Shown here: piece by piece, positions 1 to 5,217 of the stretch | How positions within the stretch are numbered: the stretch's first letter is position 1 | Layout of the letters: every line of letters begins with the position of its first letter | Assembly: GCA_016285215.1 (NCBI GenBank) | Contig: JAEEQI010000052.1 | Span: 1-13,370 of the forward strand | From: Bacteroidales bacterium | GTDB lineage: Bacteria > Bacteroidota > Bacteroidia > Bacteroidales > UBA932 | DNA length: 13,370 nt | Direction: 5' to 3' | Position numbers and translations under genes: made by a program | Notes under the pieces: model-generated | What the model was told of the DNA's origin: nothing | The model's database searches: none | What the model saw: the letters and a program-made list of their open reading frames with translations, nothing else

Positions 1-731
1 TCCATCTCTTCCAGGAAGCTGTAGTCTGTGAACAGCTTTTTCAGGATGCCGTCGTAGTTGACGGTGCGCTGGAAGAAGGAGGATACGCTCTCTATCTGGG
101 GCTCATCGTCCTGGCCTTTGAACTTCTTGCGGATAGATCTGGGGGCGCTGGGTGGGGCAATGATGCCCATACCCATATGGTCCGACTGCATTCTGATCTG
201 CAGCTTGGGATTGCCGCTCATAAGGCCGGTGTTGAAGGCGCCCATACTTACGATGCAGCGCTGACCGGTGGAGGAGAGGGCGTCCACTTTCTTTCGGCCC
301 TTAAAGACCTGGGGGAACTGTTCGTACACGAAGGTGCCAATGGCCAGGTGCTGGTCGTAGCCCAGGGGTACGAGGTCTCCGGTGTTGATGTAGGGCACTT
401 CCCAGAATTCCATATACTTCCTGGCGAATTCCTTCCCGTAAGGCGTGAGAACGTCTTTTTCTTCCGCTTTTTTAAAGACGTCGCGGATGAGGGTGTACGT
501 GTCGTCGTTCCAGGCATAGCGGGAACCGTGGCGGCCGTAGTGGCTGATATAGAAAGGCTTATAGCCGCCGGGGGCTTTGGAAAGGGTTCCAAATTCGTCC
601 AGGCGGTGCGGGCCTTCCATGCCGTATGCCTTTCTGACATCGGCCTTTACCTTTTCCACTACATCGTATTGCTGAGCTTGCAATAGCACGCAGGAGAGGA
701 TTCCTGCAAAGAGAGTCATTAGTCTTTTCAT
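1..731 (-). CDS. Secreted histidine acid phosphatase, branch 2 (5' part only)
   Basis: The reverse strand is open from an ATG at 731 to the window edge (243 codons), so the C-terminal part is missing. The N-terminus is a signal peptide: MKR, a hydrophobic stretch, and a likely cleavage near LQA-QQ at residues 19-21, so the protein should act in the periplasm or outside the cell. Residues 65-72 read YGRHGSRY, the RHGxR phosphohistidine motif of the histidine phosphatase superfamily. A second typical block, STGQRCIVSMGAF at 154-166, follows. The family includes phytase/MINPP-like enzymes and acid phosphatases that hydrolyse phosphomonoesters, with H68 as the nucleophile. The second catalytic motif (HD or HAE) would lie beyond the window, so activity and substrate cannot be judged. 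A good promoter precedes it (750-781). I am confident of the superfamily, not of the substrate. Confidence 0.88.
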   Translation of the reverse strand, partial: MKRLMTLFAGILSCVLLQAQQYDVVEKVKADVRKAYGMEGPHRLDEFGTLSKAPGGYKPFYISHYGRHGSRYAWNDDTYTLIRDVFKKAEEKDVLTPYGKEFARKYMEFWEVPYINTGDLVPLGYDQHLAIGTFVYEQFPQVFKGRKKVDALSSTGQRCIVSMGAFNTGLMSGNPKLQIRMQSDHMGMGIIAPPSAPRSIRKKFKGQDDEPQIESVSSFFQRTVNYDGILKKLFTDYSFLEEM

Positions 732-749
732 ACTTCAAGGTTCATAGCT

Positions 750-781
750 CAAAGTTAGTGAATCCTGTAAAATTTTCCAAA
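750..781 (-). promoter_or_regulatory. Bacteroidota-type promoter of the histidine phosphatase gene
   Basis: On the minus strand a TTTG (-33 element, complement of 778-781) is followed after 20 nt by TAACTTTG (complement of 750-757), which fits the TAnnTTTG -7 consensus of Bacteroidota. Transcription would begin about 745, giving a leader of roughly 14 nt before the ATG at 731. Confidence 0.6.
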
Positions 782-791
782 ATACCAAATC

Positions 792-808
792 TTGGCAAGC
801 CTTGCCAA
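792..808. promoter_or_regulatory. Perfect 8-bp inverted repeat in divergent intergenic region
   Basis: TTGGCAAG and CTTGCCAA flank a single C, an almost seamless 17-bp palindrome between the divergent phosphatase and 858-1211 genes. The one-base centre disfavours an RNA hairpin and suggests a dimeric repressor or activator site. It lies just upstream of the -33 region of both divergent promoters. The binding protein is unknown; the role is inference. Confidence 0.4.
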
Positions 809-810
809 AA

Positions 811-843
811 TTGTGTTTTTCCTTCCGGGGCGCCGTATCTTGC
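811..843 (+). promoter_or_regulatory. Possible promoter of the 117-residue protein gene
   Basis: TATCTTGC at 836-843 resembles the TAnnTTTG -7 element with one or two mismatches, and TTGT at 811-814 lies 21 nt upstream as a poor -33 element. The implied transcript start is only about 10 nt before the ATG at 858. Weak match. Confidence 0.3.
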
Positions 844-857
844 CCAAAAAAAGAACT

Positions 858-1211
858 ATGGCAACTTTTAACGATTACCTCTTCCCTCTTAACGAGGCCC
901 ACGTTCGTCTGAGTTACGACGGAGAATCCATCCACATTGACGGCCTGCCGGAAGGCCCCGATACCCTCATCCTCCCGGAACTGTATCACCGCGGCATCCG
1001 GGCCGTGTACAACCTTCTGGAAAGTATGGCCCCCCAGATCAGCTGCATCAGCATCTCGGGTATCTGGTTCTCCCAGCAGCCGTCCGCTCCCTTCGAGGCC
1101 TTTGACATCTGGCTCCAGCAGCAGGACGAAGGCTTCTATCTGCCCATGGCCACATCGGCCTCTCTCTTCCGCGAAAACGGAATTCCTTATTACCACAAAC
1201 CTTTAATCTAG
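858..1211 (+). CDS. Conserved-looking hypothetical protein, 117 residues
   Basis: I do not recognise this protein. The reading frame continues upstream to an ATG at 792, but that longer start runs through the 792-808 palindrome and the probable promoter and adds a basic stretch of low plausibility; the ATG at 858 (N-terminus MATFNDYLFPLN) is the better choice. The product is soluble-looking and mildly acidic, with no signal peptide or membrane segment, and is rich in aromatic residues (FNDYLF, ELYHRG, GIWFSQQP, FDIWLQQQ). The codon pattern is like grpE/dnaJ nearby, with G or C in most third positions, so it is probably a real gene. It is divergent from the phosphatase gene and followed 6 nt later by a 40-residue ORF that may be in the same transcript. 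No function is proposed. Confidence 0.7.
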   Translation: MATFNDYLFPLNEAHVRLSYDGESIHIDGLPEGPDTLILPELYHRGIRAVYNLLESMAPQISCISISGIWFSQQPSAPFEAFDIWLQQQDEGFYLPMATSASLFRENGIPYYHKPLI

Positions 1212-1217
1212 CGCATT

Positions 1218-1340
1218 ATGAGTAGAAAACACAAGCACGCCAGACGGACGGGCTGGCCCCGGGAATTCACCCTGACAGACCTGGTTTTCCAGGAAGTGAC
1301 GGTGGTTGTCTTTGACGGCGGAATCCTGATTCTCCGGTAA
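1218..1340 (+). CDS. Possible small ORF, 40 residues, unknown
   Basis: ATG at 1218 opens 6 nt after the stop of the 117-residue gene and runs to TAA at 1338-1340. The product starts with a very basic segment (MSRKHKHARR) and ends with a hydrophobic run (VTVVVFDGGILILR). Tight spacing and similar third-position GC suggest translation, but the length is short and no family is recognised. It could be a real small protein, a decayed gene end, or chance. Confidence 0.35.
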   Translation: MSRKHKHARRTGWPREFTLTDLVFQEVTVVVFDGGILILR

Positions 1341-1359
1341 GTGGATCCCGGCCCTTGGA

Positions 1360-1388
1360 CTGACAGAATGGCAGACCAGCTATGCTGG
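1360..1388. promoter_or_regulatory. Two adjacent dyads upstream of grpE-dnaJ
   Basis: CTGACA-GAA-TGGCAG (1360-1374, one mismatched pair) is followed one base later by the perfect dyad CCAGC-TAT-GCTGG (1376-1388). Both have 3-bp centres. The TGGCAG hexamer recurs at 1369 and 1386. They lie 42 to 70 bp before the grpE start, where a heat-shock promoter or operator would be expected. They do not resemble a CIRCE element. A downstream TGGCAG-N5-TTGA (1386-1400) also weakly recalls a sigma-54 site, but the -12 C is replaced. Regulatory role is inference. Confidence 0.4.
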
Positions 1389-1429
1389 CAGGCATTTTGA
1401 TAGGAAGAGGGCCGAAAGATCCATTGAAT

Positions 1430-1987
1430 ATGTCAGACAAGAAGAAAAAGAATATAGAGGAGGCACCCGACGGCAAGAAGCTGGCGGCACTGGAAGCCCG
1501 CATCGAGGGCCTGAAAGAGCAGTTGGAAGAGGCTGGCAAGAAGGCCGAAGAAGCAGAGAAGCAGGCGGCTGACGCCAAGGCAGACTATCTGCGCCTGATG
1601 GCGGAGTTTGACACCTTCCGCCGCCGGACGGCAGAAGAGAAGCTGGCCCTGGTGGGTTCCGCTGCCTCAGATACCATCAAGGGCATCCTCCCCATCCTGG
1701 ACGACTGTGAGATAGCTCTCGCCAATCTGGAAAAGAGCACGGACAGCGAGGCGGCCAAGGAAGGCACGCAGATGATCTTTGGCAAACTCACCGCCTATCT
1801 CAAGGGCAAGGGCCTGGAGAGAATAGACGCCAAGGGCAAGGATTTCGACACCGAGCTTCACGAAGCCGTAACCACTTTCCCCGCCCCGTCGGAAGACCTC
1901 AAGGGCAAGGTGATAGATGTGGTACAAACCGGATACACCCTGGGAGACAAAGTGCTCCGTTATGCTAAAGTAGTTGTAGGAGCGTAA
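1430..1987 (+). CDS. grpE: GrpE, nucleotide exchange factor of DnaK
   Basis: The product is 185 residues, the usual size. GrpE dimers release ADP from DnaK and reset the chaperone cycle in the cytoplasm. The sequence shows a lysine-rich N-terminus, a long charged coiled coil (roughly residues 15-60, rich in E, K and A), the helical core LRLMAEFDTFRRR, and the C-terminal beta domain with HEAVTTFPAP and the typical ending VIDVVQTGYTLGDKVLRYAKVVVG. The frame is open further upstream to an ATG at 1382, but the extra 16 residues are unlike GrpE and overlap the upstream regulatory region; ATG 1430 gives MSDKKKKN. The gene lies 3 nt before dnaJ, the classic grpE-dnaJ pair; dnaK is not in the window. 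Identification is secure. Confidence 0.97.
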   Translation: MSDKKKKNIEEAPDGKKLAALEARIEGLKEQLEEAGKKAEEAEKQAADAKADYLRLMAEFDTFRRRTAEEKLALVGSAASDTIKGILPILDDCEIALANLEKSTDSEAAKEGTQMIFGKLTAYLKGKGLERIDAKGKDFDTELHEAVTTFPAPSEDLKGKVIDVVQTGYTLGDKVLRYAKVVVGA

Positions 1988-1990
1988 GTT

Positions 1991-3187
1991 ATGGCAAACA
2001 AAAGAGATTACTACGAGGTTCTGGGAGTAGACAAGAAAGCCTCCGCAGACGAGATTAAGAGCGCCTACCGCAAGTTGGCGCTCAAATGGCATCCGGACCG
2101 TTGGGTAAACGGAACGGACGCAGAGAAGAAAACGGCCGAAGAAAACTTCAAGGAAGCGGCCGAGGCCTACTCCATCCTGAGCGACCCCGACAAGAGAGCC
2201 AAGTACGACCAGTTTGGTTTTGCCGCCGAGCAAATGGGCGGCGGAGCCGGAGGCTTTGACTTTGGCGGAATGGATATCAACGACTTCCTCCGCAATATCT
2301 TCGGCGGAAGTTTCGGCTTTGACTTTGGCGGCTTTGGCGGTTCCGGTTTCGGCGGCTTTGGCGGCGGAGCTGAGGCCGGTCCCCGCGTAGCCCGCGGCCG
2401 CGATATCCGAACCAGCGTCAAGCTCACCCTGGAAGAAATTGCCAACGGCTGCGAAAAAGAGATTTCTCTGGAGCGCGCCCGTCCCTGCCCGGACTGCGGC
2501 GGCAAGGGTGCCAGGAGCGAAGCCGACATCAAGACCTGCCCCACCTGTAACGGTCAGGGCCGTGTACGTCAGCAGACGCGCGGTCTGTTTGGCGGCATAG
2601 GCTACACCATTGGCGTATGCCCCCAGTGCCAGGGAGAAGGAAAGATCATCACCAACCCCTGCCGCCGTTGCAACGGCACCGGTCTGGAGCGCAAGCGGGA
2701 AATGGTGCGTGTGCGCATCCCCGCCGGAGTAGAGGACGGTATGCAAATCACCATCCGCGGTGAGGGTCACTCCGCTCCCCACGGCGGCACCAACGGAGAC
2801 CTCCTGCTGGTAATCAACGAGATTCAGCACCCGCAGCTGCAGAGAGAGGGCAACAACCTCTTCTATACCCGTATCATCTCCGTGATGGATGCCATGCTGG
2901 GTTGCGAGGTTTCGGTTCCTTGCCTGGACGGCAGCTATAAAGTAAAGGTAGAACCCGGTACCCAGAGCGGTACGGTGGTCAAACTGCGCGGAAAGGGCCT
3001 TCCCAGCGTGCAGGGCTATGGCCGCGGAACCGGAGACCTCTATGTCAAGTTCCAGGTGTGGGTGCCCCACAAACTGTCCAAGAGCGAGAAGGATACCCTT
3101 GAAAGTATGCGTTCCAGCTCCAGCTTCACTCCGGATCTTACGCGTGAAGACAAGGCCACCTTCGATAAAGTGAAAAATATTTTCTAA
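1991..3187 (+). CDS. dnaJ: Chaperone DnaJ (Hsp40, class A)
   Basis: The product is 398 residues and full length. DnaJ delivers substrates to DnaK and stimulates its ATPase. Order of domains: J-domain (about 5-75) with the catalytic HPD at 34-36; Gly/Phe-rich linker (about 82-128, repeated GGF units); a zinc-binding region with all four CxxCxGxG motifs at 166-173 (CPDCGGKG), 183-190 (CPTCNGQG), 210-217 (CPQCQGEG) and 224-231 (CRRCNGTG); then the C-terminal substrate-binding beta domains and dimerisation end. All eight zinc-ligand cysteines are present. A short insertion after HPD (RWVNGTDAEKK) lengthens the loop between helices II and III compared with E. coli. Translation is probably coupled to grpE, 3 nt upstream. 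No terminator is evident before the rplS promoter, which begins 17 nt after the stop. Confidence 0.98.
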   Translation: MANKRDYYEVLGVDKKASADEIKSAYRKLALKWHPDRWVNGTDAEKKTAEENFKEAAEAYSILSDPDKRAKYDQFGFAAEQMGGGAGGFDFGGMDINDFLRNIFGGSFGFDFGGFGGSGFGGFGGGAEAGPRVARGRDIRTSVKLTLEEIANGCEKEISLERARPCPDCGGKGARSEADIKTCPTCNGQGRVRQQTRGLFGGIGYTIGVCPQCQGEGKIITNPCRRCNGTGLERKREMVRVRIPAGVEDGMQITIRGEGHSAPHGGTNGDLLLVINEIQHPQLQREGNNLFYTRIISVMDAMLGCEVSVPCLDGSYKVKVEPGTQSGTVVKLRGKGLPSVQGYGRGTGDLYVKFQVWVPHKLSKSEKDTLESMRSSSSFTPDLTREDKATFDKVKNIF

Positions 3188-3203
3188 TTTTTTGGAAAAA
3201 AGT

Positions 3204-3234
3204 TTTGCGGGTTACTAAAAAGATTGTATCTTTG
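3204..3234 (+). promoter_or_regulatory. Strong Bacteroidota promoter of rplS-tRNA-Arg
   Basis: TTTG at 3204-3207 and TATCTTTG at 3227-3234 match the -33 and -7 consensus exactly, with a 19-nt spacer. The predicted transcript start is near 3240, leaving a leader of about 65 nt before rplS. This is the best promoter in the window and is strong evidence for a Bacteroidota host. Confidence 0.88.
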
Positions 3235-3240
3235 CAGTCC

Positions 3241-3305
3241 CAAAAACTAACGCAACCTCTTGTCAGGAGCCAAACCGCAATGTTGCACAAAGGATTAAGA
3301 GAATT
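3241..3305 (+). promoter_or_regulatory. Structured 5' leader of rplS, possible autoregulatory leader
   Basis: The leader can fold: GCAAC at 3252-3256 pairs with GTTGC at 3282-3286, enclosing a second small hairpin CTCT / GGAG (3257-3260 with 3266-3269, loop TGTCA). Ribosomal-protein mRNAs often carry such leaders for feedback control by the protein. Whether this is one cannot be decided from one sequence; the stems are short. Confidence 0.3.
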
Positions 3306-3680
3306 ATGGATTTGATTAAGATTGCAGAGCAGGCTTTCCAGAATGAGAAAGTAGCTTCCTATCCTGAGTTCAAGGCCGGTGACACCATCACCGTTACCTA
3401 CAGAATCAAGGAAGGTGATAAAGAGAGACTTCAGAAGTTCCGCGGTGTCGTGATCCAGATCAGTGGTATGGACCCGTTCACCAAGACCTTCACGGTTCGC
3501 AAGATCGCCAGTGGCGTGGGTGTTGAGAGAATCTTCCCTTACCAGTCCCCGTTCATTGACAGCATCGAGGTTAACAAGTACGGTAAGGTTCGCCGCGCCC
3601 GCATCTTCTACCTCCGCGACCTCACCGGTAAGAAGGCCCGCATCCGCGAGAAAGTCTACGTAGAGAATAAGGAGGCCTAA
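3306..3680 (+). CDS. rplS: 50S ribosomal protein L19
   Basis: The product is 124 residues, near the usual 115-125. L19 sits at the interface of the 30S and 50S subunits. Family hallmarks are visible: the N-terminal helix, then [53 protein letters not shown] and the ending [21 protein letters not shown]. The start at 3306 follows the leader described above. Usual bacterial neighbours (rpsP, rimM, trmD) are absent; here the gene is followed 14 nt later by tRNA-Arg and probably shares its transcript, since the only terminator lies after the tRNA. Identification is secure. Confidence 0.98.
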   Translation: MDLIKIAEQAFQNEKVASYPEFKAGDTITVTYRIKEGDKERLQKFRGVVIQISGMDPFTKTFTVRKIASGVGVERIFPYQSPFIDSIEVNKYGKVRRARIFYLRDLTGKKARIREKVYVENKEA

Positions 3681-3694
3681 TTGGCCAACTAACT

Positions 3695-3768
3695 GGCTCC
3701 ATAGCTCAATTGAATAGAGCATTTGACTACGGATCAAAAGGTTACAGGTTTGAGTCCTGTTGGAGTCA
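3695..3768 (+). tRNA. tRNA-Arg (anticodon ACG)
   Basis: A complete cloverleaf can be drawn. The acceptor GGCTCCA pairs with TGGAGTC (one G-U pair); the D stem is GCTC/GAGC; the anticodon stem TTTGA/TCAAA encloses loop CTACGGA with anticodon ACG at 3729-3731; the T stem is ACAGG/CCTGT with loop TTTGAGT; the discriminator base is A. A34 should be deaminated to inosine to read CGU, CGC and CGA. CCA is not encoded (CTG follows). The D loop (AATTGAATA) has a single G rather than the usual GG pair. Confidence 0.96.
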
Positions 3769-3770
3769 CT

Positions 3771-3807
3771 GAAAAACCCCTTTGAGAGCATCTCAGAGGG
3801 GTTTTTC
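3771..3807. terminator. Bidirectional intrinsic terminator
   Basis: A 17-bp stem (3771-3787 with 3791-3807) has one G-U wobble in the plus-strand RNA and a 3-nt loop. Its arms begin with an A-run and end in a T-run, so it can stop both the rplS-tRNA transcript and the convergent regulator gene. It starts only 2 nt after the tRNA. Confidence 0.9.
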
Positions 3808-3864
3808 ATATATAAGTTCCGCGCACCAGGGAGGCCCTTTTCGTGCTCGGAAGCGAGCCGTCAC

Positions 3865-4941
3865 TTAAGAGCTCATTACTTCCTTCACGGAGTAGTAGCT
3901 CTGGCGTGAGCCAAAGCCGGAAGATTCTGCAATTTCGGCTATGGATGCGCTGGGGTGGGCGGCGCGGTACTCGTCTGCGTATTTCAGGCGCAGGGAGTTT
4001 ACATAGTGGAAGAAGCCGCCAAATTCGGTTTTGAAGATGCCGGCCACGTAGGTGCGGTTGAAACCGCAGCGGGTGGCAACGTCCTGAATGGTCAGGTGCG
4101 GGTCCAGGAAGGCCTGCTCCTGCTCTACTTCGCGCCGGATGGCGGTAGCGATGGTTTTGGCTTTGGCAGTAGAGATCTTATAAGAATACACTTGCGCCTC
4201 AGCCTTCTCCGCCGGGGCTTCCTCTTGCTCAGGGGCGCCTTTTCTGTGCGGGTGCAGGGCCGATATGAGCATCTGAACCGAGGCTACCACCGTGGCCAGC
4301 TCAACAATAGCCATCACGTTGCGGTTGTCCAGAAGGGCGGCCGTCCAAAGAAGGACAATGGTAACCATCGCGATTCTGACCATCTTCTTGGCAAAGTTCA
4401 CCGGGAAATCTGTGGGGTTGGAGTATTCTTCCACATCGTACCGTTTGGCCCATTTCAGGACCACCCTTATAGCAATGATGCTGGTAATGGTCATAACAAC
4501 CCCCAGGGTTAGGATGATGATATTACCCAGTATGACGCCGTCAAAGACCTTTCCTTTCAGGAGAGAGGCCAAAGGTCCGGCAGTAAGAGCTGTAAGGGCC
4601 GTTATTCCCAGAATAATGGTAGGCCGACGCCAGGTGCGCCAGTGCATAATCCCCCCGAAGTAAGAGAACAGGAGGATGGTAAGGTCGTAGAGGCTTACAG
4701 GAAGGAAATAGGCCTTCAGCAGCAGCCAGGCTCCCTCTGTTTCCGGAATAATGAGAGCCGGAATCAGAGTGAGGGACATAAGGTATATGAAGGAAGTTGC
4801 TTTTCGGCCCGGATAATAGTATAGAGGGTCCCGGTCGTAGGGCCTGCACATGTGGAACCATCTAACCGCGGCTATGACAATACTGGCCATAATATACATA
4901 GCCGTTGCCATTCCCTGAAAATATGTAGCGGTTGTAAACAT
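3865..4941 (-). CDS. Membrane-embedded AraC-family transcriptional regulator
   Basis: The product is 358 residues. The N-terminal two thirds are hydrophobic, with about seven membrane segments near residues 5-25, 49-67, 71-95, 108-127, 134-162, 187-206 and 212-229. After a Glu/Ala-rich linker (236-250) comes an AraC-type DNA-binding domain (about 274-358): LTIQDVATRCGFNRTYVAGIFK as first helix-turn-helix and SIAEIAESSGFGSRQSYYSVKE as the second. The domain order implies a regulator that senses a signal in the inner membrane and binds DNA from there; the signal is unknown. It diverges from the peptide-lipoprotein operon starting at 5084 and is its probable regulator. The start at 4941 gives a nearly leaderless transcript; an in-frame ATG at 4911 (MATAMYIMAS) also keeps the first membrane segment and is a fair alternative. 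Confidence 0.88.
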   Translation of the reverse strand: MFTTATYFQGMATAMYIMASIVIAAVRWFHMCRPYDRDPLYYYPGRKATSFIYLMSLTLIPALIIPETEGAWLLLKAYFLPVSLYDLTILLFSYFGGIMHWRTWRRPTIILGITALTALTAGPLASLLKGKVFDGVILGNIIILTLGVVMTITSIIAIRVVLKWAKRYDVEEYSNPTDFPVNFAKKMVRIAMVTIVLLWTAALLDNRNVMAIVELATVVASVQMLISALHPHRKGAPEQEEAPAEKAEAQVYSYKISTAKAKTIATAIRREVEQEQAFLDPHLTIQDVATRCGFNRTYVAGIFKTEFGGFFHYVNSLRLKYADEYRAAHPSASIAEIAESSGFGSRQSYYSVKEVMSS

Positions 4942-4945
4942 CGAG

Positions 4946-4979
4946 CAAATTTACACATTTTTTAACGGAAATTGACAAA
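4946..4979 (-). promoter_or_regulatory. Promoter of the AraC-family regulator gene
   Basis: On the minus strand TAAATTTG (complement of 4946-4953) matches TAnnTTTG, and TTTG (complement of 4976-4979) lies 22 nt upstream, slightly longer than the best spacing. The -33 element overlaps the first TTGACA box. Expected initiation falls at or next to the ATG at 4941. Confidence 0.5.
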
Positions 4980-5018
4980 ATTAATGATTCTTGACAGCAG
5001 ATTTTACGCGAATTGACA
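4972..5018 (+). promoter_or_regulatory. Three TTGACA direct repeats, candidate regulator sites
   Basis: TTGACA occurs at 4972-4977, 4991-4996 and 5013-5018, all in the same orientation and spaced 19 and 22 bp, close to two helical turns. The first and third share longer flanks (AATTGACAA, then ATTAA a few bases on). AraC-type proteins usually bind direct repeats at about this spacing. The array lies between the divergent regulator and operon promoters; the first box overlaps the regulator's own -33 element, suggesting autoregulation. Binding is inference. Confidence 0.5.
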
Positions 5019-5039
5019 ATTATTAACTCCCTCTGTATA

Positions 5040-5047
5040 TACCTTTG
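5040..5047 (+). promoter_or_regulatory. -7 element of the peptide-lipoprotein operon promoter
   Basis: TACCTTTG matches TAnnTTTG exactly. No TTTG stands at the proper distance; the nearest TTG (5013-5015, inside the third TTGACA box) is 24 nt away. A good -7 with a poor -33 fits an activator-dependent promoter. The transcript would start near 5053, about 31 nt before the first ATG. Confidence 0.55.
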
Positions 5048-5083
5048 CGCCCAGTAGATAGTTTGTATTCTTACCTTTTATTT

Positions 5084-5197
5084 ATGGAAACAATTCAGAA
5101 GGAGTTGTATTCTTCGCCAGAGGTGTACACCATTGAATTAAAGGCCGAAGGCATTGTCTGCACCAGTAAGGAGCAGTATGATCCCACTTATTTTTAA
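5084..5197 (+). CDS. Small Tyr-Pro...Cys peptide 1 (37 residues)
   Basis: ATG 5084 to TAA 5195-5197. The product belongs with those at 6734-6865 and 8828-8956: the three align gaplessly over residues 1-28 with Tyr9, Pro12, Glu18, Glu22 and Cys26 invariant (here LYSSPEVYTIELKAEGIVCT from residue 8). The centre has the alternating hydrophobic pattern of a beta strand. The tail after Cys26 (TSKEQYDPTYF) differs from the other two. There is no signal peptide, lipobox or membrane helix. It is the first gene after the operon promoter and lies 20 nt before lipoprotein 1. I recall similar short uncharacterised proteins in gut Bacteroidales but cannot check this. The conserved pattern and spacing make translation very likely; function is unknown. 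Confidence 0.8.
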   Translation: METIQKELYSSPEVYTIELKAEGIVCTSKEQYDPTYF

Positions 5198-5217
5198 CCT
5201 TTAATAAGTAGTGTACC

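Noticed and set aside
1386..1401. Sigma-54 promoter before grpE
   Set aside because: The GG and spacing fit, but the conserved GC at -12 is GA, and no activator site or gene supports it.
1667..3070. Long minus-strand open frame (467 codons) opposite grpE and dnaJ
   Set aside because: It is antisense to two certain genes; its Ala/Gly/Val-rich product mirrors the GC-rich third positions of dnaJ, and no family is recognisable.
3695..3768. tRNA-Arg as the attachment site of an integrated element covering the cassettes
   Set aside because: No integrase is present and no repeat of the tRNA 3' end was seen downstream within the window.
3138..3809. Minus-strand frame opposite rplS and tRNA-Arg
   Set aside because: It is antisense to L19 and a tRNA and crosses a terminator stem; its start codes for the hairpin.
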